A stretch of DNA of 64,000 bases from Acorus gramineus (lineage: Eukaryota > Streptophyta > Magnoliopsida > Acorales > Acoraceae): the NCBI GenBank assembly GCA_030737835.1, contig JAUJYN010000016.1, positions 2,993,747-3,057,746 of the forward strand, written 5' to 3'. This document shows positions 1 to 11,221 of this stretch, in pieces. Position numbers and translations under genes: made by a program. The notes under the pieces were generated by a model. The model was given only the letters and a program-made list of their open reading frames with translations, made no database searches and was not told where the DNA came from. The first letter of the stretch is position 1. Every line of letters starts with the position of its first letter.

Positions 1-912
1 CGGCACAATGCTGAATGCGGTTGTGGCGATCAATCAACATTTCGTAAGTAGAGCAATCACCATAGGCGAGATTCATTCGCAACTCTGGAGTGAGATTTTG
101 GAGCATCATGTCTATTTCCTGGCTTTCTGTCAATTGCAATCCCGTCCTGTGCACCAACATGCGCCAACGTGCCACAAAAGATTCAAACTCTTCACGCGGC
201 CTCATCTTCTCTGCTGTAAGGTCTGACAGGGATGGAATGCGCATTCTTTGATACCCATAACGCCGGAGAAACCTCTTGCTCACAGCGGAAAAATCATGGA
301 GGCATTCGACCGGGAGGGTTGCATACCATTGAACTGCCTCTCCCTCAAGAGACTTCTGGAAAAGGAATACTAGAAGTGACTCATCTCCCAGGAATGGACG
401 TGAGTCCATATAAAAAGCAGCCAAATGAGCATCTGGATCTCCTCGACCATTATAGCTGCGGTACTTGGGGATTTTAAGTTCGGGTGGGAGAGCAATGGGG
501 GAATTTGGCGTAAATTGGACTGGTGGGAGGTTTGGAGCAAGGTCGGGTTGAGTTCTGACACTATCCTTCGGACAGTGTCATCCAAGGTTTCAATAGGTTG
601 GGGGTGGGGTTGGACTCTTGGTTGTGGTGGAGGAGAAGGGGGTTGAAGAGTAGTGGGATTTGGATTCCGAGAGGCTGAGTGCAATCGGTTGAGGTGGTCG
701 AAGGCATTCATCATTTCATCAATTGAGTGATATCCCATGGCCTCCATTCTTTCCTCGAGTCTCCTCCAGGCTGGTCTTTCTGAGGTCTCAGTGGTTTCCT
801 GGTTGCGCGTGGCTTGCCCATGGGGCATACTGACATCGGGAAACACTTGATTCTCATAAAAATCATATCCCATGTCTACCCATGAACCTTCAGGTCTAGG
901 GAAGGGATCCAT
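1..912 (-). pseudogene. gag: gag fragment of a Ty3/gypsy retrotransposon (element 1), frameshifted
   Basis: The minus strand encodes the N-terminal half of a gypsy-type Gag, the structural protein of the retrotransposon particle. The likely start is the Met at base 912 (MDPFPRPEGSW). A proline-rich linker follows, then a Retrotrans_gag-like core containing KIPKYRSYNGRGDPDAHLA and AVQWYATLP. The frame is open from 912 to about 540. The rest of the core is open but in a different frame down to base 1, so one small indel near 535-545 separates the halves. The fragment runs off the left edge of the window; no protease or polymerase is visible. The LTR and primer-binding site lie to the right, as expected for a minus-strand element. 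Superfamily assignment is firm; lineage (Tat-like) is inferred. Confidence 0.82.
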
Positions 913-1790
913 GTGTGTGTTTCGGGGTGAGTAGCAAGCGATATAGAAATGGAAAGCACACAATTCAACAACTTAACAGATCAAGCAAGCAATTCCACAA
1001 TCTAACAGAGCATGAAAACTTCAAAAATCAGATAATAATGGGATGTTGATGGCTCCTGGACAGAACATCTAACTGGGTAAGCAAGGGCTGGACGTCGAAG
1101 ATTCTGCTAGAATTTTGAAATACAGAGAGAGCAAGCTTTTTTTTTTTTTTTACTTACTGAAGGAAATCTTGGAAAAAGAGTTAGTGAAGGAAAGAGAAAT
1201 TTGGTACTAGAGATTTTGAAAAGAAAAATTTATTTTTTTTTGGAAAAGCAAGTAAAGAAATGTTTTTTTTTTAATCAGAAGAAAAGGAAAGGAAAATTTT
1301 GAGGAAAACAGAAAATAGGAACTAAAGTTCAAAATAGTGCGAAAAAAGAGGGATTTTTTTTTTTTTTACAAAAAAATAGGAAAGCAGAAAGACAGTAAAT
1401 TTTGGCAGACAGTGCAATAAAAAGAGGGGATTTCTTTTGCAAAAATAGGAAATCAGAAAGACAATAATTTTTTTTTGGAACAGGAAGGCAAGAAATTTTG
1501 ATTGAAGAAAAAAAGGGCGATAAACGAGTAGCTAGAATCAGATGAAAGCAAGAAAGAAACAGAAACTTCGACGACCACCTAGGGGGTTCGTCCAGGCGCT
1601 AACACAGTACAGATATTCAGTAGCATACAACAACCACCATCATGCATTCATGAAACAGAAAAGACTCAGTCTTATCGATGTCCATGTAGAGTGTCCGTCT
1701 AGTGAAAGACACTGGAATCCCTAACAAACTAGCTCTACTTTTTGCCTAGGGGTTTTAGAGGACCAACCTGATTGAGCTTTTCACGAAGGG
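913..1790 (-). other. Untranslated leader of gypsy element 1, A/T-tract rich
   Basis: This stretch lies between the primer-binding site and gag of the minus-strand gypsy element. It holds many homopolymer tracts (T runs near 1137, 1230, 1262 and 1355) and purine-rich sequence. I see no coding region I can support. It is best read as the element's 5' untranslated leader. Confidence 0.6.
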
Positions 1791-1809
1791 AGTCCCACCG
1801 TGATCGCCA
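1791..1809 (-). other. Probable primer-binding site of gypsy element 1
   Basis: Read on the minus strand, TGGCGATCACGGTGGGACT lies nine bases inside the LTR end at 1819. It resembles the TGGCGCCCACCGTGGGG-like primer sites of plant gypsy elements. The tRNA was not identified. Confidence 0.6.
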
Positions 1810-2179
1810 GACTGTCGGTGTTGGATTTTGACATGGCGTGGTCGTGAATCCGGGTTCCTTCAAGTTTGGTTCCGTTACGCGCACGGCGCTCCGAATCGCC
1901 ACTTGATGGATCGTCCAAGGTTGCCCGACCGCTTCCAGGGACGTTGGTGTGATCGCCACTTGCTTTTCCTAAAAAGCAAGAAAAGAGGATATTCTTTTAT
2001 TACTCGCCTTCAACGGGGGACGCGGGTTCTCCTCTCAAGGGTCACGGCCGGCCGTGCCTTGAGGTGTTCAAGCTCAGATTGATCCTGCAAACCCAAAGAG
2101 AGAGAGAAAGATACTTTTTTTTTGTGCAGGATTGGCAAATGTGATAAAAAAGGGTGTTCTTTCTGGAGGTGAACTATAG

Positions 2180-2575
2180 GGCTTGATGAACCAGGAAGGG
2201 TTGTCAAGTTTAACGGACCAGGAGGGACTGTCGGTCTCGACGAACCATAGGGGAGTTGTCGGGATTGACAAACTATGGGTGGATTGTCGGGTTCGACGAA
2301 CCACAGGGGGGTTGTCGGGATTGACGAACTATGGGTGGATTGTCGAGTTCGACGAACTACAGGGGGGTTGTCGGGATTGACGAACTATGGGTGGATTGTC
2401 GAGTTCAACAAATTACAGGGGGGTTGTCGGGATTGACGAACTATGGGTGGATTGTCGAGTTCGACGAATTACGGGTGGGTTGTCAGGATCGACTAACCAT
2501 GGGTGGATTATCGAGTTCGGCGAACCACGGGGAGTTGTCGAGCTCGACGAACCAGGGGGGGATTGTCGGGGGTTA
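2180..2575. repeat. Minisatellite array 1: 56-bp unit (2 x 28 bp), about 7 copies
   Basis: A 56-bp unit repeats (GGGATTGAC recurs at 2261, 2317, 2373 and 2429). Each unit is a dimer of two diverged 28-bp half-units, both ending TTGTC. The core GTCGAGTTCGACGAA is nearly self-complementary. The array lies inside the gypsy LTR. Confidence 0.88.
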
Positions 2576-3520
2576 ACTCAAAAAAAAAAAAATTAACAAA
2601 ATTAGTGGGAGGTTTTATATTAACAAGAAACTGAGAAAAATAAAAAAAAACAGCATATAAACAGTACATAAAAGAGTAATAACAAACATATAAAGCAGTA
2701 AATGACAAATGAAGTAAACAAAATAAAACAAAAGGGGTTAGCAGTCCTTGGGAGGTACCCAAACTTGCAAAGGGGAATGTTCAAATGGTCCCTAGACCAA
2801 CTGACCGACGATCCAAGTTAGGGTCGTCCGCCAGCTGCGTATAGTTTCCAAAAGAACTGATAAAAGTCCAATGATGTATTCCAACACTTTCAACTTTGAT
2901 TAAACTTATGTTTATTTAATTTAGTAAGCTTGTTACAACTTGTTTAAGGGTTTTATGAGGAGATGATATGTTATACAAGTTCTTTAAATAAAAAAAAAGA
3001 AAAAAAAAAGTAAAGGGAAGGGGAGTGAGGGTAGGGAGGTGTGAGCTCTCTCTTTCTCTTTGGCAAGGGAGGGTGAGGGATAGGTGATAGTGGTGAAAAA
3101 GAGTGGTTAACTTTGGGTGGTAGTGGATGGGTTCGGATGGGTGGCTTTTGGAGAGAGAGAGGAGGGCTTAGGTGGTAGGTGAGGGTGGTGTGTGGCTGTT
3201 TGGGGTGGCTGCCGGCGTAGGGGGGGTAGTGGTGCTCAGAAATGGAGGGTGGAGGGTGGTGAGGGGCTGTTGGAGATGAAGAAGGATGGATGGGTTCGGA
3301 TGGGTTGTGTTGGAAGAGAAAGTGTAGGTTTTGAGTGGTGAATGAGGGTGGTGGATGAGTGTTGGTGCGGCTGCTGGTGTAGGGGGTGGTGATGCTCGAA
3401 AATGGAGGGTGGAGGGTGGTGAGGTGCTGCTGGTCTTGAATGGGGAGGTTAGGGGAGGTCGGGATGGCTTTGGAGGGTAAAAGGTGGGTGTTCATGTCCT
3501 CAAAAGCCCCCCATTGCTTC

Positions 3521-3530
3521 CCTTTTATAG
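3521..3530 (-). promoter_or_regulatory. TATA box of the gypsy element 1 LTR
   Basis: CTATAAAAGG on the minus strand is followed within the LTR by a G-rich leader. Its orientation matches the gag strand, so it is the likely core promoter of the element. Confidence 0.5.
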
Positions 3531-3689
3531 CCCAAACGAGCCACCACTTTCTTGACACCTGTTTGGGGAGGTAATGAGTGCCCCACGACGCTCCCACGTT
3601 CACCCGAAGTGGCTGACGTTGGTGGAGAGGCGAAAAAAAACTCAAGCCATGCCGTCCTTTTCGAGCTGAACTTATCCCAGTATTTTTGA

Positions 3690-4010
3690 CGATCCGTCAT
3701 CCCATTGTCTAGGTCGACAAGCCAGAAAATATTGTCGACTTCGACAATCACCCGAATGATCGTCCAGTTCGACAATCCTCTCAAAGATCATCGAAGTCGA
3801 CAATCCTCAGAAAGATTGTCTAGTTCGGCAATCCTCTCAAAGATCGTCGAAGTCGACAATCCTCAGAAAGATTGTCTAGTTCGACAATCCTCCCAAAGAT
3901 TGTCGAAGTCGACAATCCTTAGAAAGATTGTCCAGTTCGACAATCCTTTCAAAGATCGTCGAAGTCGACAATCCTCAGAAAGATCGTCCAGTACGACGAG
4001 TGGGTGGTCG
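3690..4010. repeat. Minisatellite array 2: 56-bp unit, inverted relative to array 1
   Basis: AAAGATTGTC recurs at 3811, 3867 and 3923, a 56-bp period built from two 28-bp halves (one with TAGTTCGACAATCC, one with AAGTCGACAATCC). The reverse complement (GGATTGTCGACTTCGACGA) closely matches array 1 (GGATTGTCGAGTTCGACGA). The two arrays are therefore related and in opposite orientation, about 1.1 kb apart in one LTR. Confidence 0.85.
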
Positions 4011-4264
4011 CTTGTCTTAGTCACCAAACAGATTTTCAGATGTCTTGTACAACAACCCAAGGCTTAACCGTTCTGGGCGATGGTACTGCTTCTCTTAAGC
4101 TTTTCTTTAAGAACTTGTTGTGCTCATGCTTTCTTTTCTTTCCTTTCTCTACTCAAGTGATTATTCTGGCTCCGGGAAGATCATCGGGGTTTAGACCTGC
4201 AAACTAAGATATCGCAAATGATAAGTGTTTTACAGTTCTGACCGATCAAAATGGGGTATCTACA

Positions 4265-5352
4265 GCGGCAGGCGGAGGTGGCAGGTGGCCGAGTGCGGCC
4301 GGAGGGCTGCCGGAGGTGGCCAAGGGCGGCGGGGTGCTGCCAGAGGTGGCTGAGGGCTGCCGGAAATGACAGTGGGCGGCAGGCGGAGGTGGCAGGTGGC
4401 AGGTGGCGAGTGTCGCCGGAGGGTAGCCGGAGGCGGCGGAGGGCGGCGGGCCGCGGTGGTTGTGCGCAGACACTGGCCGCAGGTGCTGGCACGCTGGGGC
4501 GCGCTGGGGAGAGATCCCGGACACGATCCCTGGAAATCCAGGGCTCGCACGCGGAGATCGTTGGCTGTCGTGCGAGCTGGCAAAGCGCGTACGCGTCTGT
4601 CACGCGGGAGCTCATGAGCTAGCAGGGCGCGTCCAGGATTCGCGGACGCTTTTACGCGTCTGCCACTCGGGCGCTCGCACACTGGCAAAGCGCGTCTGGG
4701 ATTCTCGGACGCGTTTACACGTCTGGCAAGCAGGTACTTGCCCGCGCGCTTGCTAAGCGCGTCTGAGATTCGCGGGCACGCAGGCTATCAGGCGTGAAGA
4801 ACGGGGGGCACTGACAGCAGGGCACGGCGCGCGGATGGGGCACGGGCATGGCGCACGGCAGTGGACGGGACGTGCGGCAGGGCACGGCGCACGGCGTGCG
4901 AGCAGGGTGTAGGGCGGCTTGCGGGCGGTGCTCTGGTGGAGCGCACGCAGGGCAGGCGTGCCGCGTGGACTAGGTAAGGTGCGGTGCTCGGGCAGGGAGG
5001 CGTACGGCACAGGGGCAGCCGCGGCAGGGGCAGCAGCGGCAGACGCTGCGGTAGCGGTGCGGTGCTCGGGTAGGGAGGTGCACAGTACTGGGGCAGCCAC
5101 GGCAGGGGTAGCAGCGGCAGGTGTAGTGGCGGCAGGAGCGGCGGTGCCGGTAGACACAGCAGCGGCAGGGGCTGCTGCAGTGACAGAGGTAGCCGTGGCA
5201 GGGGCTGCAGCAGCGGTAGGGGCGGGGTGCTGGCAGGGCGCGCGCGGCAGGGTGGCGCGACAGGGCAGGAGCGGCGCGAGGCGGCGCCGAGAGGTGCAAA
5301 GAGGCACGCCGAGATGAAGGATTCCAACAAGAAAGAAAGAAAAATTTAGGGT
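4265..5352 (-). mobile_element. GC-rich leader of Ty1/copia element, copy A (interrupted at its inner end)
   Basis: This very GC-rich region lies directly inside the PBS and LTR of a minus-strand copia element. It has short tandem motifs such as GCCGGAGGTGGCC and GGCAGGGGCAGC and aligns throughout with 19376-20456 in copy B. The alignment stops at 4264, where the gypsy LTR begins, so the rest of this copia copy should lie left of the gypsy element, outside the window. Several overlapping long open frames occur on both strands (for example 4753-5307 and 4251-4622). They are consequences of GC-rich repeats, not genes. No gag domain is recognisable. Confidence 0.7.
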
Positions 5353-5365
5353 GGCTCTGATACCA
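5353..5365 (-). other. Copia primer-binding site (initiator-Met tRNA type), copy A
   Basis: The minus strand reads TGGTATCAGAGCC immediately after the LTR end. This is the classic plant copia primer site complementary to the 3' end of initiator methionine tRNA. Confidence 0.88.
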
Positions 5366-5498
5366 TGTTACAATAAAAAAGAGGGAGAATGAGAATCCTT
5401 GTATTCCACTTAGGGTTTAGTCCCTTTATATACAAGTACACAAGAGTTACACGTGTAATATACTACACATATAATGACATAACACATATAATCTAACA
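5366..5498 (-). mobile_element. Copia 5' LTR (133 bp), copy A
   Basis: The minus-strand LTR begins TGTTAGATTATATG at 5498 and ends TTGTAACA at 5366, with TGTTA/TAACA terminal inverted repeats. It is directly followed by the primer-binding site. A TATA-like CTTGTATATAAAGGG lies on the minus strand near 5422-5436. It is the same length as the copy B LTR (20470-20602) and nearly identical. Confidence 0.85.
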
Positions 5499-5562
5499 GT
5501 TTTTATTATTAAAATACCTAAAAGTGTATCTTTGACATAATAAATATAATTATTAGTTTGTA

Positions 5563-6311
5563 GGAAAAATCCATGTAACCCCATGTAAAACTGCCAGAAA
5601 TCCATATAACCCTTTGACTTTTTTTAAGTCCATATAACCATTAAAAATACAAACACCTATGTAAGGCCATCTCCAGCCTTTACATAAACCTATACTCAAA
5701 TTTTACTTAAAGTTTGAGTAAAAGCTTGATTTGATATGATGTGTCTCCAACCATCACTTTGTATTTTACTCAAATCTTTTAAAAATTTCACATTTCCCCA
5801 AACATTTTTACTACTCAATTTTTCTTCTTTTGAAGATGTTTAAATAAAAAAATTATAATCATTCAATTTTTTGAAAAAAAAGGTAAAAATAATTTTTTTT
5901 TAATAGAGTAAAAATAAGAAGTTAAAAAACAAAAGAAGAAAACTTAAGAAAGAAGACCACATTATTTATTTATTTATTTATTTATTTTTGTTTCAAGAGA
6001 TAGTGAAAATTTTAGAGGGTGGAAGGCATTTAATATAGTTTAACTAAAGGTGGAGTTGAAAGAAAAAAAATGTCATATTGAAAGAAAATGTCGAGATAAA
6101 GGGAAAAAAAGATGTTTAAAATTTGGGTAAAGATTTGAGTCTCCCTTGATTTGGATAAAGATTTGAGTAAAAACTTGATTTGGTATGGGTATAGATAAAT
6201 GGTTAGAGAAAGTTTTGAGTGATTTTTACTCAAATTTTAATTTAATTTGGGTAAATGTTTAAGTATAGGATTAGAGATGTTCTAAATCTAAATAGTCCCC
6301 TAAGTATTAAA
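5563..6311. mobile_element. Mutator-like MITE remnant (GGAAAAATCC family), split by a Tourist-like MITE, copy A
   Basis: The left part (5563-5661) matches the start of the fuller element at 33702-34233. The match resumes after the inserted MITE at about 6283 (AATAGTCCCCTAAG against AATAGCCCCCTGAA) and fades near 6311. The remnant is thus interrupted by the 5665-6282 element and then truncated. The repeated 'CCATATAACCC' phrase marks the family. Confidence 0.6.
5665..6282. mobile_element. Tourist-like (PIF/Harbinger type) MITE, 618 bp, copy A
   Basis: The ends GGCCATCTCCAGCC and (reverse complement) GAACATCTCTAATCC form diverged terminal inverted repeats that extend inward about 60 bp (ACTCAAATTTTACTT-like). 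The flanks are TAA (5662-5664) and TAA (6283-6285). The third-unit sequence at 33795-33810 has the uninterrupted site with a single TAA, which supports a 3-bp target duplication typical of PIF/Harbinger. It contains an ATTT microsatellite near 5963-5988. It has no coding capacity. Confidence 0.72.
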
Positions 6312-6509
6312 CTATATTACTATATTAAATGCTCTTAACCAGAAAACATTTGTTTGACCATTTTACTCCATCAATCTCTTCAATCCCACAATCCGTTAAC
6401 ACTTTTTCAATCACATGAACGACATTTGTTCAATTTCTTTTTTACTGATGATGATTATTATTCCAATGCATGCATTAACAATTTCTATATATTTATTCGA
6501 ATTTTAGTA

Positions 6510-6973
6510 GGGAAAATCCATATAACCCCCTGTAATCTTCCTAATATCCATATAACCCCCTGTAACCTCAATATATCCATATAATCCCTTGTAAACACAC
6601 CATAAATGTAAATAATCCCCCGTGATTAAATTTTTTTTAACAGAATTGAAATATTTCGGACATATTACATTATCTAAACCATGGTTAACTAATATATATT
6701 CTTTTAACCCCCAAAAAACTGTCAATACTTAAAAAAAAACACTCATATTTCTAATTTTATACTCTTTTATGGGGTTTTTTGAAAGTATTGACCGCTTTCA
6801 GAAGTTAAAATGATACATATTTGTTAACCATGATTTAGATAACGCAATATGTCAGAAATATTCCAATTATGTTAAAAAAAATTTAACCGCGGGGGGTTAT
6901 TTGCATTTATGGTGTGTTTACAAGGGCTTATATGGATATATTGAGATTACAGGGGGTTATATGAATATTTCCC
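6510..6973. mobile_element. Mutator-like MITE with 9-bp target duplication, copy A
   Basis: Long inverted repeats begin GGGAAAATCCATATAACC and end in the complementary sequence ...ATATTTCCC. Several 'CCATATAACCCCCTGTAA' phrases recur in both arms. The flanks are identical 9-mers, ATTTTAGTA at 6501-6509 and 6974-6982. A 9-bp duplication with long inverted repeats fits a non-autonomous Mutator-like element. The same insertion is in copy B, so it predates the duplication. Confidence 0.78.
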
Positions 6974-6982
6974 ATTTTAGTA

Positions 6983-8471
6983 ATGTAATACGTGCATGCA
7001 TTGAATTAAACATGTAGAATTTTGAAATTCTCAACTATTAAATCTCACACACACACACAAAAATAAAAAAATAAATTATGAACACAAAAAGAATTACCAA
7101 GTCAGATATATCCTAGAAAAAACAATAGGACACATGAAAAAATATTTAATTTGAATTAAAAAATGAGATAGATATATTTAATATTGGATTTTTGTTTATA
7201 TACCCCTGTTAAATACCAATTTTATCAAATACTCCTGAAAAAATCAACAGTGCAAAAATATCCCTTAAAAGAATGACCTAATATTCAACTTAAGTAAATA
7301 GTTAAGTTGAAATATGACTTGAATATTAAAATAATGAATTGATTTATATTTGATTTTGAAATTTAAAAGCTAAAGATTAGGAAGATGAGATTATGTCCAA
7401 TATTAAAAAAGAAATGACACTTTTTCCCTTCTCAATACACTCAGTTTCTTTTACCGTCCAAAATACAGTTCTGTATAACTTGTTAAAAATTTAGTGAAGC
7501 ATATACCTTGTTAAACGATGTATATACCTCATTAAAAAAATTTCACATTTACTAAAAATAGGTTTATTCAACCTGAAATGAAGCGATATGTATTTTTTAT
7601 TAAAGAATACACCTCATTTTGTATAGTATTTACTATTTTTTAAAAAATGAAAACATGTGTGGCCTGAGTTTTGATTGATAAAAATAACTGAGTTTAACAT
7701 TTTTCATAATGAAAATCCATCTTTATCCATGGAAACACATTATCTCCTCAACTACCCAACTAAATATTACATCACACTACAATATAATCCATGGAAAAAC
7801 TTTTGTCGAACGTTTTAATCCCTTTCAATTGATCAAATATCAACACACCTCCTGAGCTTCTTCTCTTCTCCCTTTTAAGATGAATGTATTTAACTGCCCC
7901 TTGTTCATTGTTTTCTGCGTTTTCGTTTTTCCCTCTTATTCCCTTTTAAATAAGATTCATCAATTTCAATGTAATCAATTTATTCATTCCCCTTGGTTTT
8001 TCCAACATCCATTCTTTCCCAACATAGCCACACGAAATCTATTCATCATGCATATCCATCTAATCTCTTGACACCATTAATGCAATTTTTTTTTTCCCTT
8101 CTTCCTATATGAAGCCACTCAATGAAGACTCAAGCCATCTCCAACCCTTATTTTAGGTTTATTTGTTTATACTTATACACATCCATCTTCACTTTAGGCC
8201 ATCTCCAAGCTTTACTCAAATTTATATCCAAATTTTACTTAAAATTTGAGTAAAAATTTTATTTGATATATTGTGTCTTCAATCATCAGTTTGTGTTTTA
8301 CTCAAATCTTTTAAAAATGTGAAATTGAAGTAAAAAAATAGTCATTAGAAATTTGAGTAAAAATTTAAGTATTTTGATTTGGTTAAAAAATTGAGTAAAA
8401 GTTTGATTTGGCATGAGAACGGATAAATGATTAGGGAGATTTTTCAAATTTAAGTTTGAGTTCACATTTGA
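6983..8471. other. A+T-rich spacer, copy A
   Basis: No supported gene. It holds a CA microsatellite near 7049 and a short block (about 8130-8460) with GCCATCTCCAACC and ACTCAAATTTTACTTAAAA motifs related to the MITE at 5665-6282, probably another degraded member. A 63-codon frame at 7880-8071 is shared with copy B but has no recognisable features. Confidence 0.6.
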
Positions 8472-9121
8472 GGGTCCGTTTGGGCATGAGTTGGGGGCGC
8501 CTAAAGTGCCATAACAGGGCGAAGACCTGAGGTGGGAGAGGCATTGTTTAGAGAAACGGGAAACGCGGGCCAAAACATAATAAGAGAATGGTTTTCTATT
8601 AAACACTCAACCTGATCTGGCCAGTTGAACCTATCGAACCTTCAATTGGACTGAATTCCAATATTATTTACCCTCAAAATCCAGCAATATAAAAAATTGG
8701 TGAAAAACAATCCATCCAACATATGATACGATGATTCTATAACCGACTATGAAGTGATTAAATTGACTAATTCTTAGGGCCCATTTCAGACAGGGTGGAC
8801 GAGTGGGCTGCTTTTTCTTCATTGTTCATACACTGAAAATTCTGTGTGGCTCATACACTTGTCTATTTACTGTTTATACACAGAAAAATGTTGAAATGTG
8901 GAGGGATAACTTGGTAATAACACCCATTTTTGATGCGTTTTGTGGCTAGTTTCAAGGAAATGTTCTTTCGATGCGTTTTGAAAGACAGCCCAAATACACT
9001 TTAAACGTGAACGCATTTTTTTTCGCTTTTAAAAAATGCAATGGCTTGTTTGGATGTAAGTTGCGCATTTCTAAGGATTAACCAACGCAAACACATAAGA
9101 ATCGTCCATCCAAACGGGTCC
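8472..9121. mobile_element. Candidate small DNA element with GGGTCCGTTTGG ends, copy A
   Basis: The left end GGGTCCGTTTGG and right end CCAAACGGGTCC are near inverted repeats 650 bp apart, of the kind seen in plant Tourist/hAT-type elements. The target duplication is unclear (TGA and TTA flanks). Copy B has the same element at 24889-25537 with a decayed right end. No coding sequence. Confidence 0.4.
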
Positions 9122-10096
9122 TTAAACTATATATAAATCCAGACTGGAATTGGGGCTAGAAAATGGGGCTGTACATAACATTATCCATAAATCAATGCAC
9201 TTTCATAAGAGATTTTTAGACTTTCTATTTTGCACTTTTATTGCACTTTAATCTAAAAAAAAATTGTGGCTTATTGGTGCATCATCAATAAGACTTGATA
9301 ATATCTTATTTTATGTTTTCATTTAAATATCATTATTTTATTATTTTAAATAAGACATTCTTTCATTATTTTATGTTTTCTTTTAATTATCATGCAAAAA
9401 TTATGAGATCATGATTCATAGAGTTTTATTTGTGATTAATTATTTGTTAAAATATTAAATTTAATAAAAATTTAGATTTTATGTAATAAAAAAATTATGC
9501 TATGCTTTATAAAAACTTAAAAATATCAAGATTTAAGACTTGATAATTATAGAAAAATTAAATTTTTTATATATATTTTTTAAATTTATTAGAAATAATA
9601 ATTAATATATTTTTAAAACATTTGTCTTTATTTCGAAATCATTGAAGGGATAACTTCTAGGTAGAATATCAATGTAACACGCCCCTTCACGCCATCATTA
9701 AGTTTTCAACAAGGAAAAACTTCATGCTATCATTATTTATGCATATATGAAAAGTTTTCATAAAAATATAATTTTTTTTCAAATTGCTCTGATATAGCCC
9801 GCCAGTATACAGAAAAAAAGCAGGGGCCAGATTAGAAATGGGATCCGGATTCAGGAGTAATTAGTGGGAGTCCCCCAGGCAGTAGAGTTATCCTCTACCA
9901 GGAAGCTCTTTCCCGTGTTATGTTTTTCTTTTCTTTGCTTTGTATTAGACATCGCTATTTCATTTATTAAATTTTGGAGACTGATTTCCTATCGTTTTCT
10001 TAAAAAAAAAAAAAACATATAAAAGCCAGTAAGCAGTGTATTTGCATAATGTTGTTTGATAAATCATTTATTGTGATTTCCATATGATATTTTTTA
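9122..10096. other. A+T-rich spacer, copy A
   Basis: I see no gene or clear repeat boundary here. A more GC-rich patch near 9810-9920 is conserved in copy B (about 26220-26330), but I cannot assign it. Confidence 0.5.
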
Positions 10097-10603
10097 GGGA
10101 AAAATTCAAATAGCCCCTATAAACTGATCAAAATCCAAATAGCCCCCTGATTTTTCCTAAAATCCATATAACCCTCTTAAAACATCTATGTAAATTCAAA
10201 TAGCTCCCTGAGTTAAACTTTTGTTGATCAAAGAAGAATATTCTACAAATACACTATTTGGTTAACCCTGATTAAAATAACAATATACAAAAAAAAAACC
10301 CCTGCATTGTGTTAAAAATGTATAAAATCATCTATAAATGATGAGTTTACCCATCTAAATAGATTGCAAAACCCTATTCAGAGGATTTTTCGTATTTTTA
10401 ACAAATTGTGTGAGATTTTTGGTGTATTGTGTTTTCAATCAGGGTTAATCAAATAAAATATTCATCATCTGTCAACAAAAATTTAATTCAGGGAGCTATA
10501 TATAGATTTATATATGTGTTTTCATGGGTCATGTGGACTTCAGAAAAAGTGAAGGGGTTATATGATTTCAGATAGTATACAAGGGTTTATATGGATTTTT
10601 TCC
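10097..10603. mobile_element. Mutator-like MITE with 9-bp target duplication, copy A
   Basis: The element starts GGGAAAAATTCAAATAG and ends TATGGATTTTTTCC, with extended imperfect inverted repeats. TATTTTTTA flanks it on both sides (10088-10096 and 10604-10612). Internal sequence around TTAACCCTGATTAAAAT relates it to the element at 33702-34233. It is shared with copy B at the same site. Confidence 0.75.
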
Positions 10604-11221
10604 TATTTTTTAATAGTCACATTATGTAGCTGCAAGCATTGATGTATGCTTGTATAAAATTAATTTGTATCAATGTATAGAATTTTTTATGTGCATTTGC
10701 TACAATAGCTAGTAAGAATACAAGTATTATTAAAAATTAGTTTAACGGACCATAAAATAATATATTGGTGCCCCCAAGAGTGTTATATAAGATTTTTTTT
10801 ACAAGATAGATTCAAATTAATATTTATCAAAGAAACTCAGTGTGATAGTACATATTAATTTTACATTTTTGTTTCCTACGGTATCATAATCATAAGCAAT
10901 TAAGCACCTTTTAAATATACAATCTAATAATTATCTATGTTTAATATTTTCAATAAGAAACTTAAGTCTTTCCAATAAAATAAAATAAAAAACTTAAGTA
11001 GCCTTGGAGTTTCGAAGTGTAAATTCTTCTGATACTATTCATTGATGACAAACTACCTTTCTAAACTCAAAAATTATTTTATAAATTTATAAATAAAATA
11101 ATTATGATCAGGAGAATCTGTGCAGCTTTTATTTATTTTTTAATGTTTGAACTTCACACATCCGGGCCCTTCATATCCCGTCTCTTCAGATTCTGTACTT
11201 TTCCTTGGCATTCTCGCCTTC

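Larger units (their letters stand above)
1819..4264 (-). mobile_element. 5' LTR (2446 bp) of gypsy element 1
   Basis: On the minus strand the LTR starts TGTAGATACCCC at 4264 and ends CCAACA at 1819, giving TG...CA ends. It is followed by the primer-binding site and gag. The right boundary is sharp: at 4265 the sequence becomes the GC-rich copia leader, which aligns with copy B from 19376 onward. The gypsy element therefore inserted into the copia element. The LTR contains two minisatellite arrays, a minus-strand TATA box at 3521-3530 and a partly duplicated G/T-rich stretch (about 3120-3430). The minus-strand frame over 2971-3645 is low-complexity and not treated as a gene. Confidence 0.8.

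Noticed and set aside
2971..3645. 224-codon minus-strand frame rich in Pro/Ser/His
   Set aside because: A translation of the pyrimidine-rich strand of the gypsy LTR. It spans the LTR TATA region and has low-complexity composition.
2180..4010. CRISPR-like regular repeats
   Set aside because: The 28-bp halves follow one another with no unique spacers, there are no cas genes, and the context is a plant LTR. These are minisatellites.
4265..4270. Left breakpoint of the segmental duplication at 4265
   Set aside because: The break coincides with the gypsy LTR end, so it is better explained by a nested insertion. The true left edge of the duplication is not visible in the window.
5353..5365. Possible tRNA gene fragment (initiator Met)
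   Set aside because: Only the 13-base primer-binding complement is present, directly next to an LTR. No tRNA body.
7880..8071. 63-codon frame conserved in copy B (24284-24475)
   Set aside because: Shared only because the duplication is recent. It has several amino-acid changes, no domain and A+T-rich spacer context.
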